NCBI GenBank assembly: GCA_019828545.1
Contig: JACVRA010000160.1
Coordinates: forward strand, 174,425-238,424
DNA length: 64,000 nucleotides
Direction: 5' to 3'
Source: Paracamarosporium sp. OC-R06-R3
Lineage: Eukaryota > Ascomycota > Dothideomycetes > Pleosporales > Didymosphaeriaceae
The notes below the pieces were generated by a model, which saw only the letters and a program-made list of their open reading frames with translations, ran no database searches and was not told where the DNA came from. Position numbers and translations under genes: made by a program. Positions 23,489 to 35,147 of the stretch are shown one piece after another (position 1 is the stretch's first letter; each line of letters begins with the position of its first letter).

Positions 23489-26400
23489 TGCTTCTGGGAA
23501 AGGGTACAAAACGAATGTAGAAGTGCTGTGCCGCAAGAAGGATTGCGCCGGGCCTGCGGCTTGAGGGAGCGAGTTCTGTCTTTGCTTGGGCGCGCGGTTG
23601 CTCCCTGGGCAGTTTATGTGTAGCTCTGCGTCCGGCGGTATGTGGAGTGTCCCCGCCAAAGATGCCGACAGGTGGTTGTGGATGTTCTGTACGACGTCGC
23701 GGAGCCGGAGATGATTCGCTTCTTCGCTTCGTAGCAAGACTCGTGCGCAAGGATCGCGCAGCAGTAAGCCTGCGCGCTGTCAGCAGCAAATCTCCACTGT
23801 TCTGCACCGCGCGCGTGTCGTGGGCGCCCAAAAGAAGAGAAGCGAGCCAGACTTTGGTCAGGCCTCTGGCCCCAATGCGCTTATGCCACTTCAGCGTTGC
23901 AGTGCTCATGTTGGCACCAGCGCGCCGAGTACCGCAACCCGATGGAGAGAGGGAAGGAAGTTACTGACTGGGAGGGCGTGATCGGGTGCGTCTAGCACCG
24001 CCGGAGAGATTGGAGCCAACATGCTACCGATGCTCGCTCTATATAAATAATCGTCGTGCGAAGAAAAGAGCATTCGGATCCAGGGCCCGCTCCAAGCTGA
24101 ATGCCTCCAGCCACCGCGCACCGGGCGAGTTCCAGGGTCTGATATGCGTTGCCGTCATAGTACCGGAGCAATGACCGTTAGGATGGCAGAAGGGCATTTG
24201 CCAACAAGGTAGAGGGTACTGCCGGCACGCCCAGTGCGAGGGAGGTGCAGCGAAGAGAAGTATGCTGCCGGCTGCCGCTGCGGGCGACGTGGCAGACGAG
24301 ACCTCAACGGTGAAGCGTCCTTGGACCTGGGCGAGGTACTCGATGCCATGCAGGCGAGTGCTTCCAGTATCGTGCGGCGTCGGTCGAATTGGTTTGGGTT
24401 GGTTCTCATGCTGTGCATCCGTGTAGAGCAGTTGTGTCCAAAGGTGTCTCGACGTGGCACCCAAGGCCCAGAAAGCTGAGATGTCTTGCAGCGCCAGCAA
24501 GGGCATGATGCAACCCCATGTCTCCGCCTATCGTATTGGAGCAGAGTCCGTAGGCGTGCAAATCATTGCAAGCCGATTACGTAGGGGACGGATGTCCGAA
24601 CGCGGGAGAACAACACCGCACACCATCTCGCTTCTTCTTCGCGCGTCTCCCACACATTACGCTAGCAACTTGCAAAGTACTGCTTATCCCTTTTCGTCTT
24701 CTCAGTCCGATTCGCAACTGCCAAATTCTTCCGCATTCCCGTCTTCCGACCGGGGAAAGCGAAGGAGAAGGGCGCTTTGTACATCGATGCATGGCTGGGC
24801 AGCGACATGCGTTAGGAACAGGTGGCGCCGAAGCGGAAAGCAACATACGGTCCGTCCTTATTCGTTACCTGGGACGGGAATGCTGCAAAACGCCGTTGTA
24901 CATTGGCACGCCATGTTCTGTGCAGCTATCCGGTGTGCTGGCAGTCAGATACCCTTGCAGTGTTCAACGTGTTCATGAAAGGTACTCGAGCGAATTTCTC
25001 CAGCAAACGGTAACTAGGCGAAAAAAAATTCAGATCTTGGGTCAGGTGGTCGCATTTGTGCGACAGAGGCTGCTGGCGGCTTTTTTGCGTCGACAGAAAT
25101 GACTCTCATATCGTACAAAGGTCCTCCTCGTCCCGCCTACATCCTTGGCCCCAGTATCCTTCAAAGGTGCTTGAATAGTGTGTCGCTTCTTGACGGGAAA
25201 CGTAGACACAATGTAGGCAGTATATTTTGTCAAAATTATTGGACAATATTGTACTGAGGATGCGCCAGGAGCTTCTCGTTCGGTAACGTACTGTCCACGG
25301 GCAATGTAGTGATGGTACAGTATCCGCTTGCCGATCGAGGCACGACCATATTGTTTCGATAAATGCAGACCAGTAACACAGATTCAAAAAGAGCCTCGTG
25401 AAAGCAGTTAGCCTTGATCGCAGGCATCCCTCTACCCAATTTCTCTAGCGACACAGCGGTCCATTCGTGGATCAAAGGCTTCTTCATCGTTACTAGATAT
25501 GCCACGCTGAAGAGACCTGCATGTCATGCACCAGAGTCATGGTTCTCGGAGTCGGTATGCCTCGCTGCCGGGCCTCAACCCTTATTCTGGGCTACGTTTG
25601 CTCGTGCTTGTGGCTGACTGAAACAGTGAAACAGCCCGCCACTTCGTCAAGTTCGCCGCCTCGTCCATCGCTCATTGGTATATCGGTCATCTCATCGGAC
25701 AGCCTTAGGTTCCACGTGGCACGCTACGTCCCGCGCGAGAAGATTGATAACGTGGACACTGTTTCTCCGCCATTGGCTGCAGACTCTGAGCGATATCAAG
25801 GCCGTCCTATTTTGTTGCACTAGCCTGCCACTTCACACCAGGCCGCTGTTGTCCAACCTCCAGAACGCGTTATCTGAGTACCGTACCAAGGTGCGATCGG
25901 GAGACAGCGGAACACGCGCAGGATCAGGACCAAAGTCCAATGTCGGTAAGCAGCCTCCTGAACGCTGCGGTGCTCGAGACCTTGTCTCGTCCACTGTAGC
26001 TCAGCGTCTACGTCGTGGTACCCGATGTCTGCAGAGCGTTGTAGTTCAAGCATATGTATTGTGGCTGAAGTGGCTGCACTCTCGAGTACATCGTGCCGAG
26101 ATGTCTGAGACAACCGTGCCTCTCGTTGCTGTTGCAGTGTCAGTGTTGAGCAAAGTATTCAGAATGGTGAGAGATCTCTATCCAGTTCCGAAGAGTCAAC
26201 TCTGCTATCGATAGGTTACTTTAGTTCGTCGAGCTTGTGTTGCTGTAGGGGTGGTTCTTTGACACATGAATTCGTCAGACTGGAGTAGGTAGGCTGTGCC
26301 TAAAGAGCCCGGGCAGGCTAACTTTGTTTGCCAGTGTACAGCACGTCTGCTTGAGGATGTTGGAGCGCTAGTGAGTTCCTGGTGCTAGCGACCCGAACTT

Positions 26401-28546
26401 CTGTACAAACACGATTACTGAGAGTGGCAACTGTTAAACATATACAGTCTGTAACTGTACCCCGCGAGATATCGCGGCGTTGAGTAGGCAGAAGTTTGCC
26501 AAGCCATCATGGCCCTTCTTTTCCTTCTGGCGTTCAACTGAGGAAAGTACGCGTCCTTGCCATAGGCAAATCGAGTGGCCATGCGAGAGACTCCATGTCT
26601 CGGAGTTGACGGTAGTCTGTCTATGCCGTTGCTCCCTGGCGCAAAGATGGCAGATTTCCGTACACTGAAACCAGCGGGTAAGGTGGAGACTGAGGCCTTC
26701 CTACCTCTAAAAAGGATTGACAGTATCATCGCAATCTTTAATCAAAACGAGTCCCATGAAGGCCAGCAACACCTTGCTGCAGACTCGCTCTTTGTCGTGT
26801 TCCAATTGTTCAACGGTCACGTGAAGAAATCCATAAGTATAGCAATACGCCTTGCACAACACCACTAGGAACAACATTTACTCAAACGAGACGTCAGCCG
26901 TCTCTGCAGTGTATCAATGGCCCTTCTCCGCGAGGAAGGTAACCGAGCAACGACGTTAATGTTGCAGCACTAGCACACGCACGGCTGTACCTCCTACGGT
27001 GCCGTACGGTACCCTGTGCGCCCATATAGACAAACACCTCCTATAACGACGTGAGCGTCAGTTCATATATGCACACGCCATGGAGAAATGAGCTCCACAG
27101 CGAAGTGCGGCCGAGTTAATGCCATTCCCAAAGGACCACATGCTGCAACGATCGCTGCAACGATCACGGCGCCTGCATCTCGTAAACGCCCTCGACGGAA
27201 CACACGGCTTGAGCCGCCGTAATTCCCTCTTCGGGAACGCCCACCTAACCGAGCTTTGGACATAAATTGCTGCATAACGCAGCTTGTTGGCCGGTTTCTG
27301 GAAACAGCCAATCCTCCCGCTGGTACAGATGCTGATCCGTGTTCCGGGTGGAGGGACTGCGACAATGTCGCACAGAACAGAGTTTTCGTGCTTGCAGAAA
27401 TGCGCGCATGACGCAAGGGCATGTACTGTGGTATTGAGATGCTGCAGCAAACGAGGTGGTAGCGGACAACGGAGTTTCACGCAGATTGCCGAATGAACCG
27501 AGGCGCTAAGTAAATTGAGCCGAGCTGGTAGGCAAACTATCTACCTAGTAGAGACCGCATACATCGGTTGTGCTTGACTTTTATGCTTTGCATGCATCGG
27601 GCCCGCGCTGCAGCGCTGGCCGCAGCTGTAACAAAATTGTTCTTACTCGCCATATGGGGACATTTGGCGAGGCTAGGTGAGACACTGTTGAAGACCGTGG
27701 ATCTTACACATAGTCCACTTCCCTTCCGAATATTGCGGGTACGGCCATGCATGGAAACATTGGATCGCCAACAATACTATTTGTGCCACCTTGGGAGCTG
27801 AGGCCGCCACCGTTCCCGGATACTGGCGCAAGGCGCGCCTGTTACCTCTCGTGTGAGAGGTGTCGACATGAATTTGTATATGACATACTTTACCGAGCAA
27901 ATGAAAGTGGAGTGGTCAGCGGATTCGAGAGTACGCATGAGTCAAGCCACAATAGCCAATGCGCTATAGCAGACAGAGTTGTGGAGCGAGGAGGTGGCCC
28001 CTGGGTACAGCGTCGATCAAGGCGTTCGCTTGAGCCGGGAGGAGCTGAATAGACTATTGAGACTTTTGATACTGAGATACAGATAGGCTGCTGTTGTCCC
28101 ACGTGGGGTGGAAGAACGGTGAATCCTCATCAGAGACCAGTAAAACCAGACCATGTTAGCCGGATAAGACGGGTTAGAGAGAGAGAGAGAGCATGCCAAC
28201 CAAGCAACATGTCCGGATTTCACAGCGGGTGGTAACCAGTCAAGAATTCTTTGTGAAATTTGTGTTCAACTTATCACAGGGTTGAGTTATGGTACAGAAG
28301 CTTTGCCCCTGGTGTTGCAGCTGCCGGAGCTTGACCACCAATAGCAGCTTCGCATTGGCTAGCACGACAAAAGTGCCGTGCAAGGAGGTGGATTGGCCGG
28401 TTGTTTTGGAAGAAACCTGGGTGAAGTCTAATTAATTCCCGAAAGTTATAGATGAGCAGCGTGGTCTTAAGAGGAAAGACCTGGCTGGTGCACCCAGACC
28501 TGGCACTAACGGGTGCGGAAGTGCAGCCGCCCTCCACCCCGCATTT
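23489..28546. other. Long region without a convincing gene
   Basis: About 5 kb between the DUF1349 gene and the Bin3-type methyltransferase. Base composition is near that of the neighbours, not the AT-rich signature of repeat-induced point mutation. Open frames are short, rich in Arg/Ser/Cys, overlap on both strands and show no domain. Minor features are a (GA)n tract at about 28172-28190 and a repeated TGCTGCAACGATC-like element at 27140-27165. A small frame at 26647-26868 is the most protein-like, but I cannot support it. Confidence 0.5.
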
Positions 28547-29603
28547 TCATGCTTTGCGGTAGATGGAGATGGGGCGACGTAGTTGATCAGATGTCGCGCA
28601 GAGATTGAAGCCTTCATCCTGCAATAACTTTGCAAACGAGGTCTCGGGACGGTACTTCAAGCGTTCCAAGTTTTTGGCGAAGTGAGGAGCGGCGTTTGGT
28701 CGAACAGCTTGTAGATATGAATTCCAATTCTGCGCCTCCAGGATCAGGTAGCCGCCTGATGCGAGCGACGTTTTGCACTTGTGGAAGAACTTGACCAGCC
28801 CCTCATCCAGGTGCTCGAGATGGATCCATTTTATCACGCTTAGGACCAGGATGACATGGTAAGGACCTACAAGGGCCGGGTGTGTCGAGACGACCCAGTC
28901 GGCAGCGATAAACTTGACACTTGGCCAATGGGGGGTAGGCGAGGTAGAGGCTGGTGGCATGCGACCGTGACGAAGGACGGCGGACATGGGAAAGTGGTCG
29001 ACGAGTCGCTCAGATGGCTCCGAGGACGGGCGGACACGCGAGGCCTTGAGAGAGCACAGATGGACGGCTTTGCGCACCAGGTTGGGGTCAATATCGACGC
29101 CGACGACCTCGCTCGCTTCGAGGTCGAAGGCTTGTTTGTATACTATCAGCAGGGAGCGAGTATAGTCGGTTGTAGGGTTGGGCAGGGGACCCCTCACCAA
29201 TTTGGGTCGACACAGTGCCATCATTGCAGCCGACGTCCAAGCAGCGGCGGCCCTTGAAGTCGACGCCCAGGGCGGCGATGACGCTCAGACGCAGATCACG
29301 GACGTGAATTGCTGGCGGCGAGCCGGGCGTGTGGTTGGGGCCGAGATAGTCTGGTGGGTCGGTCGGTCAGTCAGTCAGTCAGTCAGTCAGTCAACGGAGG
29401 CTGAAGTGTGGTGTTCCAGACGAGTAGATAGAGTGCGACGTACGGTGGTAGTTGCCGCAATTGGTGGACTTGGAGGCCATGAGGCGGTCGTCGGAACTTT
29501 TTGCAGGGCGTTTGCACGTCGCCCGTCTGGGAGCGGCGGGCGTGAGGACGACGAGGTGCGGTGCCGAAAGGGGAGGTGGTGGCTTCCCGGTTCTAGTGGA
29601 CAT
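28547..29603 (-). CDS. Bin3/MePCE-type RNA gamma-phosphate methyltransferase
   Basis: This predicted S-adenosylmethionine-dependent enzyme would methylate the 5' gamma-phosphate of small RNAs (human MePCE on 7SK and BCDIN3D; fission yeast Bmc1 with telomerase RNA and U6). Three exons, 29603-29444, 29350-29198 and 29130-28547, give 298 residues. Exon 1 ends in the family signature GNYH, continued by HYLGP in exon 2. The SAM motif I is CLDVGCNDGT, motif II VVGVDIDP, and the hallmark Bin3 block is SVIKWIHLEHLDEGLVKFF followed by GGYLILEAQNWNSY. These are the standard Bin3 motifs in order and complete. A tetranucleotide repeat lies in intron 1. The RNA substrate in this fungus is unknown. Confidence 0.85.
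29357..29393. repeat. Tetranucleotide repeat in an intron
   Basis: About nine copies of GTCA/GTCG (GTCG first, then GTCA) lie within intron 1 of the Bin3-type gene, just inside its 3' splice site on the reverse strand. Its length is likely to vary between strains. Confidence 0.8.
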
Positions 29604-30550
29604 GGCGGGTTCGGGCAGGTGCGTTGGAGCGCCCCTCGTCAGGTGTCTCGCCGCCAGCACCGGCCGGCCCACGGCGACAACAACAACACCACCCGCACCG
29701 GCGCCGCCAGACAACAAGGCCCCCAGCGTCGTCGCCGGCGCGTTCCTGCAGCCGTCCAAGTCCCAAGTCGCCGCCGTCGACGGCCAGGTGTGATGGCGGG
29801 TTGCATCCACACTGCTCCACTGGCCCACGGCATCCGAGCGTCCAATGCAGGCCAGTCACACGTCCGCCCACGCTCGTCACGGGCTGTCCGGAAGCAACAC
29901 CTCCAAGCCCTGCATTGCCCCTTCAGGACGAGGGCGCTGGCCCGTTGCGACCACGCACCAGGATTGCGGAGAGGCAGGATCCTTTTCACCCGCCGCCGGC
30001 TGATAGGTGAGCCTGGCGAGAATGCATGTCGATAGCGCCCCGTCGTCTGCTCGCAATGCCCCGTGCGAGCCCTCTGAGCCCCCGGGTTACGCTGCGACCG
30101 CCGCGCCGTGGGCTCAAGGCCCTCAGGCGCAACCTGAGCCCGTCCCAGGTGCGACGATCCTACGTGTGGAGGCAGGACCAGAGACCAGACGTACCCTAGG
30201 TCTTGTTTAGCCGACTGCCAACGGCTGCTAGGTCGACACCACAAGCTATAAGCTGCCAATCACGCCGCCATTCGCTCGCCAGGGGCCCATCCATGTCGCC
30301 GTTTGAGGACAACTCATCCACCCTGTTTCCAGGGATTTTGCTCCCGCATTCCCAAGCCATCCTAGTTGACCGTTGTCTGAGCGCCTCTGGGGTCGACCAT
30401 CACTGACTGCCGATAGAAAACCAAAGCGCTTCCCACGCCACACTCGATTCCTGACTTTGTGTACCCTCTCGACCACCCCTGCCTGAACACAAACTCCCCA
30501 AGCAACCAAATGCGGCTTCTCGCATATTTCAAGGCCCGTGAACAAAACGC
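29604..30550. promoter_or_regulatory. Divergent promoter region
   Basis: 0.95 kb between two head-to-head genes, the Bin3-type methyltransferase and the velvet factor. It is GC-rich next to the methyltransferase. Long open frames on both strands here show no family resemblance and lie where regulatory sequence is expected. Confidence 0.5.
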
Positions 30551-32018
30551 ATGTCGTCCCGCCCGTCTGCTATTCCATCGCTCCATCCGCCCCCGCCATT
30601 CCGCTCCTCTGCAGACAGTAAAATGACCACCGAGACTCAGAAACCTCCAGCTTTCTCCCCTCCGTCCTTTCTTGACTATCCAAACAGCCGTCGTCTGCCG
30701 CCGCTCAACATCCCAGCCGCTGTGCCACCACCGCGGGCCGACTTCCCTTTCCATTCGCCTGTGAACCAGCTACCCTCCATACAGCCTGGCCCTCCACGCC
30801 ACGACCCTCACCATCCGCCATCACTCCCAAGGCACGCAGCACCATCGTCAGTCGACAAACTTTTGCACAGGTCTTCATACACCCCGCCAAGGCCCGACCC
30901 TCCTTATTCTCCCCAGCAGTATGGCCCGTCAATATCTCCGCGCACAGAGTACGACAGCAGAGTGCCAAGAAGACTGACTGAGCAACGCCATCCATACGAA
31001 GACGCGAGAACTCAACACCACCACCCTCCTCCTCCTCCTCCGCATCATGAGCAACCCTACGCCCTTACGTCGCCCGTGGAACTATCGCAACAGAGATCGT
31101 ATGCTCCGCTGCCGTCGCCTGGCTACACGCCAAGTTATGCATCGAGCTCCACTCCATTCCGCGGGTCCGTGGGCTCCCATTCACATCGTGGATCTGTACC
31201 GAGTTCCTTGGGTCAACTAGCGTATCCAGAGCCCCCAACTACTGGTCCTCCACCTCGGCAAGAGCCTCGAGCTGCCCCTCTCCCTGGGTCCATACCGCAG
31301 CCTGTGTACAACGACCAGCTGTAAGCATGCCACACTCTCGTTCAGGAAATCGTATCCCGCTGACCCAAATAGGAATCTCAACTACGAGCTCGTGGTTCGA
31401 CAACAACCCATCGCCGCGCGTGCGTGCGGTTTTGGCGAAAGAGACCGCCGGGTAATAGACCCTCCACCAATTATCCAACTCAAGGTTACCAACGCCAAAA
31501 ATGAGCCCGAGGAGGAAGAGCTGCGCTACTCTCTGAATGTGGTGCATTGCACGTTATGGAATGCCGAGGGGACGAGCGAGGAAACGGCCCTTATTCAACC
31601 CGATCGACGAACGACGCGACGACTGATGGGCCAGCTTGTGGCGTCGCCGTCGGTGGCCAAGGATGAACACGACAACGAAGGCTGCTTCTTCTGCTTCCCA
31701 GATTTATCCTGCCGCACCCACGGCCGATACCGCCTCCGTTTCGTCCTCATGCGCATCGACCCGATGAACCTCCATGTCGGCGGATTTTCCCCCATTCTCA
31801 CCGAGGTGCTTAGCGACGTATTCACCGTCTACACAGCAAAGGATTTTCCCGGCATGCGGCCCAGCAGCGCGCTCACCCGCGCACTGAAACTGCAAGGATG
31901 TAATATTCAAGTGAAGAAAGGCAACGAAAAAGCATTGGCGCGGAAGCGCCTCACGCAGGGTCAAGAGCTCGACCATGACGACGATGACGAACTTGGAAAA
32001 CGACGGCGCAAGGAGTGA
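30551..32018 (+). CDS. velC: Velvet-domain transcription factor, VelC-like
   Basis: This is a velvet-family DNA-binding regulator of 471 residues, a group that controls development and secondary metabolism in fungi. Exons are 30551-31320 and 31373-32018. Residues 1-257 are a disordered Pro/Ser/His-rich region. The velvet domain follows: YELVVRQQPIAARACGFGE, then RRVIDPPPIIQL, and later GCFFCFPDLSCRTHGRYRL and SDVFTVYTAKDFPGM, ending near LQGCNIQVKKGNEK. A basic KRRRKE terminus may be a nuclear localisation signal. The long Pro-rich N-terminus with the domain at the C-terminal end, and an undivided domain without the large insert seen in VelB, favour VelC over VosA, VelB or VeA. The family is certain; the member is inferred. 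Confidence 0.85.
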
Positions 32019-32607
32019 TTCCGATTTCAACATGGATGCAAATGGGCTTTCTGGTGGCGTCAAGCTTCGGCTACAATATTGTTTAGGGCATTGGATTCCG
32101 ATTAGAGCAATGGGCGGCATTATGATATTTTGGACATGTGAAGCATTTTCTCCGCTATCGATTAGCATTCTCACGATAAGACGAACAGTATTATTTGGTG
32201 CGAGGAATGGAACCGTCTGGAGCTGGATCTGGTACAAGGGTTCTGGGCGAAGACTCAGCTGTAATGCATTATCAGAGCATCTGAAGCACGATGCCGAGTG
32301 AGTGGGTGTACCGCAGCCTGCACACGATGCAGAGCCATGCCTACAGATGTGCGTAATTTGTGTAACTCCAAGATAGGCAATACAGAGATAGATTGGACGC
32401 AAGTCGATATCCGAAGGTGTTTGTAAGGTCCCCGTGAGGTCAGCATTGGCGGTTGGTGGAGGAGTGCCTGACGCGTTTTCGGTAGCGACTAGGCTTAGCA
32501 CGGCAGCCCCGCTAAGCTGACGCCTAGGTATAATTTTCGTTCGGCGGCCGTGAGATTCTTTTCTTCTCTCCCCTTCCCCAACCGCAACAAAGCCGCCGCA
32601 AACAATC
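32019..32607. other. Intergenic region, CTP synthase promoter
   Basis: About 0.6 kb between the velvet gene and CTP synthase, both forward. No feature stands out. A CT-rich stretch at 32560-32580 just before the start codon is typical of strongly expressed fungal genes. Confidence 0.55.
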
Positions 32608-34646
32608 ATGAAATACGTGCTCGTTTCCGGAGGTGTGATCAGCGGCGTGGGGAAGGTGAGTAGCACAGCAGCAGGTTGCTCGCTTCTTGATCGCTCGAAC
32701 TAACACGCGCAGGGCATTATAGGTAGTTTCTGACTGACCTTGATTGAGACGTGTTTAGAGCTGACTCGACGCGTTCACAGCCTCTTCTACGGGCCTGTTG
32801 CTTAAGACGCAGGGCTTAAAGGTTTCGTCGATTAAGGTCGACCCCTACCTCAATGTCGACGCTGGGACTATGAATCCTAGGGAGTATGTCCTTACACGGA
32901 CGAGGAGCTTCCAAAATGGTTTCACTGACTAGTGTAAAGGCACGGCGAGGTCTTTGTTCTCTCCGATGGCGGCGAGGTCGACCTGGATCTGGGCAACTAC
33001 GAGCGCTACCTTAACATCACCCTCACGCGCGATAACAACATCACAACAGGCAAGATCTACCAGCATGTGATCGAGCAAGAGCGTAAGGGTGCGTACCTGG
33101 GCAAGACGGTTCAGGTGGTCCCTCACATCACGGATGCGATTCAAGACTGGATCGAGAGAGTTGCGCGGATACCTGTCGACGATACGAACGAAGAGCCTGA
33201 CGTATGTATAATTGAGTTGGGTGGAACCGTGGGTGATATCGAGAGCATGCCGTTTATCGAGGCTATGACACAGTTGAGGCACCGCGCCGGCAAGAACAAT
33301 TTCCTGCAGATCCACGTTTCGTACGTGCCGGTCATCAATGGAGAACAAAAGACGAAGCCTACGCAGCAGGCTATCAAGGCGGTCCGTAGCGCGGGCTTGG
33401 TTCCTGATTTGGTATGTCGCTCCACCGTCCTTTCCAAAGTGCCCTGAGTTGCCCCAGGATAGACGATACTGAGGCGAATTGTTCGCTGTAAAACTGACCG
33501 TAGACTAACACGATTCAGATTGCCTGCCGCTGCAAGATTGCCCTCGATCAAGGTGCTTTGCAAAAAATCGCACACTTCTGCCAAGTCGACAACGAGCAGG
33601 TCATCATGGTTCGCGACATGCCCTCCATCTACCAAGTGCCTATGCTTCTCGAGCAACAAGGTCTTATCGTCTCCCTTAGGAAGATCCTGGCCCTGGATAC
33701 TCTTCCGATATCTGACGCCATTGCTAAGAGGGGAAAACAGACCTGGACACAATGGCAAACCCTGACTGGAACACAGACCCGCAATTTCCACGATACGGTT
33801 GAAATTGCTTTGGTTGGAAAATATACAGAATTGCATGACTCGTATCTCTCGGTCATAAAATCACTCGAGCACTCTGCTATGCGCTGCAACCGCCTCTTAA
33901 AGATCCGATGGATTGATTCAGAGCACCTGGAACCAAAGACGCAGACTGCGGACCCCGCTGGGTTCCACTCCGCATGGCACGCCCTGTGCGGAGCAAATGG
34001 TATACTCGTCCCAGGTGGTTTTGGCACACGCGGCACAGAAGGAATGATCCTGGCTGCAAAGTACGCACGTGAGAACAAGGTACCATACCTAGGTATCTGC
34101 CTAGGCATGCAGATTGCGGTGATTGAGTACGCGCGGCACATCTGCGGCATCTCGGATGCGACATCTGAGGAATTCAACGCCCAGGCGCCCAACAAACTCA
34201 TCATGTTCATGCCCGAAGTGGACAAGGAGACTATGGGCGCGACCATGCGTCTCGGCTTGCGACCTACGCTCTTCCAGGAGGGCAGTGAGTGGTCACGTCT
34301 GCGCGCGCTGTACGCGGGATCAAATGAGATTCTCGAGCGTCACCGCCACCGGTACGAAGTCAATCCATCGTACATCGAAACGCTTGAAAAGGGCGGATTG
34401 TCCTTTGTCGGAAAAGACGATGCAGGTGTGCGGATGGAGGTGATCGAAATCAAAGACCACCCATGGTACGTTGGTGTCCAATTCCATCCCGAGTATCTTT
34501 CGCGAGTGTTGGATCCTAGCAGGCCATATCTGGGCTTCCTGGCTGCAAGCGCTGGCCTACTGGGCCAAATCACGAAGGAGTATCAGGCGGACGGTGTTGC
34601 CAACGGCATCAATGGACTGTCATTGAACGGGAGTAGCCTCTTCTAA
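32608..34646 (+). CDS. URA7: CTP synthase
   Basis: This cytosolic enzyme converts UTP, ATP and glutamine to CTP, the last step of pyrimidine nucleotide synthesis. Five exons give 586 residues: 32608-32655, 32713-32722, 32781-32883, 32940-33411 and 33519-34646. The second exon is only 10 nt long but is needed to keep the frame (GVGK, then GII, then ASSTGLLL). The synthetase domain begins [17 protein letters not shown] and has the [11 protein letters not shown] motif. The class I glutamine amidotransferase domain occupies the last exon: GGFGTRG, nucleophile Cys in GICLGMQ, and the His-Pro-Glu triad element in VQFHPEY. All catalytic motifs are intact and the length is normal. Feedback inhibition by CTP is known for the family. 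Confidence 0.96.
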
Positions 34647-35147
34647 ACGGGGTTGAACAATTTCGAGTACCCTGAAATACCCCAGCATGGGCAATCAGCA
34701 GTCGATCGTACTTAGGTACCGTGTTTTAAGGTGTGATAAATTGGACCTGGGACCGGTCTGTTATGGCGTTTGGCATGGATATAGAAAAGGCCTCCTAACT
34801 GGCATCATTGATACCTTACCTATCGTAATAGTATGAAAAGCCAAAAGCCACATGGTGCTGATAAGCTTGGTACTACATCTGAGAACGGTATGTGAGTTCC
34901 GAGCTGTTTGCAGTCTTAGTCAGACTTGCTTTAGGTACGGCGTGCCGTCAACAGGCGACCAATTTGGCAGCATGCAGCGAGCTACTGCGTGAGGATTAAA
35001 AGTGACCACTCAGAAACATCTGCAGAATACAGCCAGGCGATCGACCGCATCTGATCGTCTATAAATCACCTTCGTCTATTGCCGATTCATCTCACCCACA
35101 CCCAGCAACCTCTCCATCCCATACCACTACGGCTTCTGATTGTGAAC
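34647..35147. other. Intergenic region
   Basis: 0.5 kb between CTP synthase and the O-methyltransferase gene. A TATAAATC element about 90 bases before the downstream start codon is a possible core promoter. Nothing else is recognisable. Confidence 0.5.

Noticed and set aside
25675..26214. A 179-codon forward frame in the gene-free stretch
   Set aside because: Its composition (Ser/Arg/Leu) is that of chance frames, there is no recognisable motif and overlapping frames exist on the other strand.
29357..29393. The tetranucleotide array considered as a CRISPR-like or regulatory array
   Set aside because: It is a simple uninterrupted microsatellite inside an intron with no spacers.
29178..30259. 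Long forward and reverse open frames over the Bin3-type gene start and its promoter
   Set aside because: They run across its introns and the GC-rich divergent promoter and translate to Arg/Pro/Gly-rich sequence without homology.
31704..32666. A 320-codon reverse-strand open frame opposite the velvet gene
   Set aside because: It is antisense to the conserved velvet domain and has no family resemblance; the forward gene explains the sequence.
33141..33836. A 231-codon reverse-strand open frame inside CTP synthase
   Set aside because: It is antisense to highly conserved catalytic exons and crosses a genuine intron of the forward gene.
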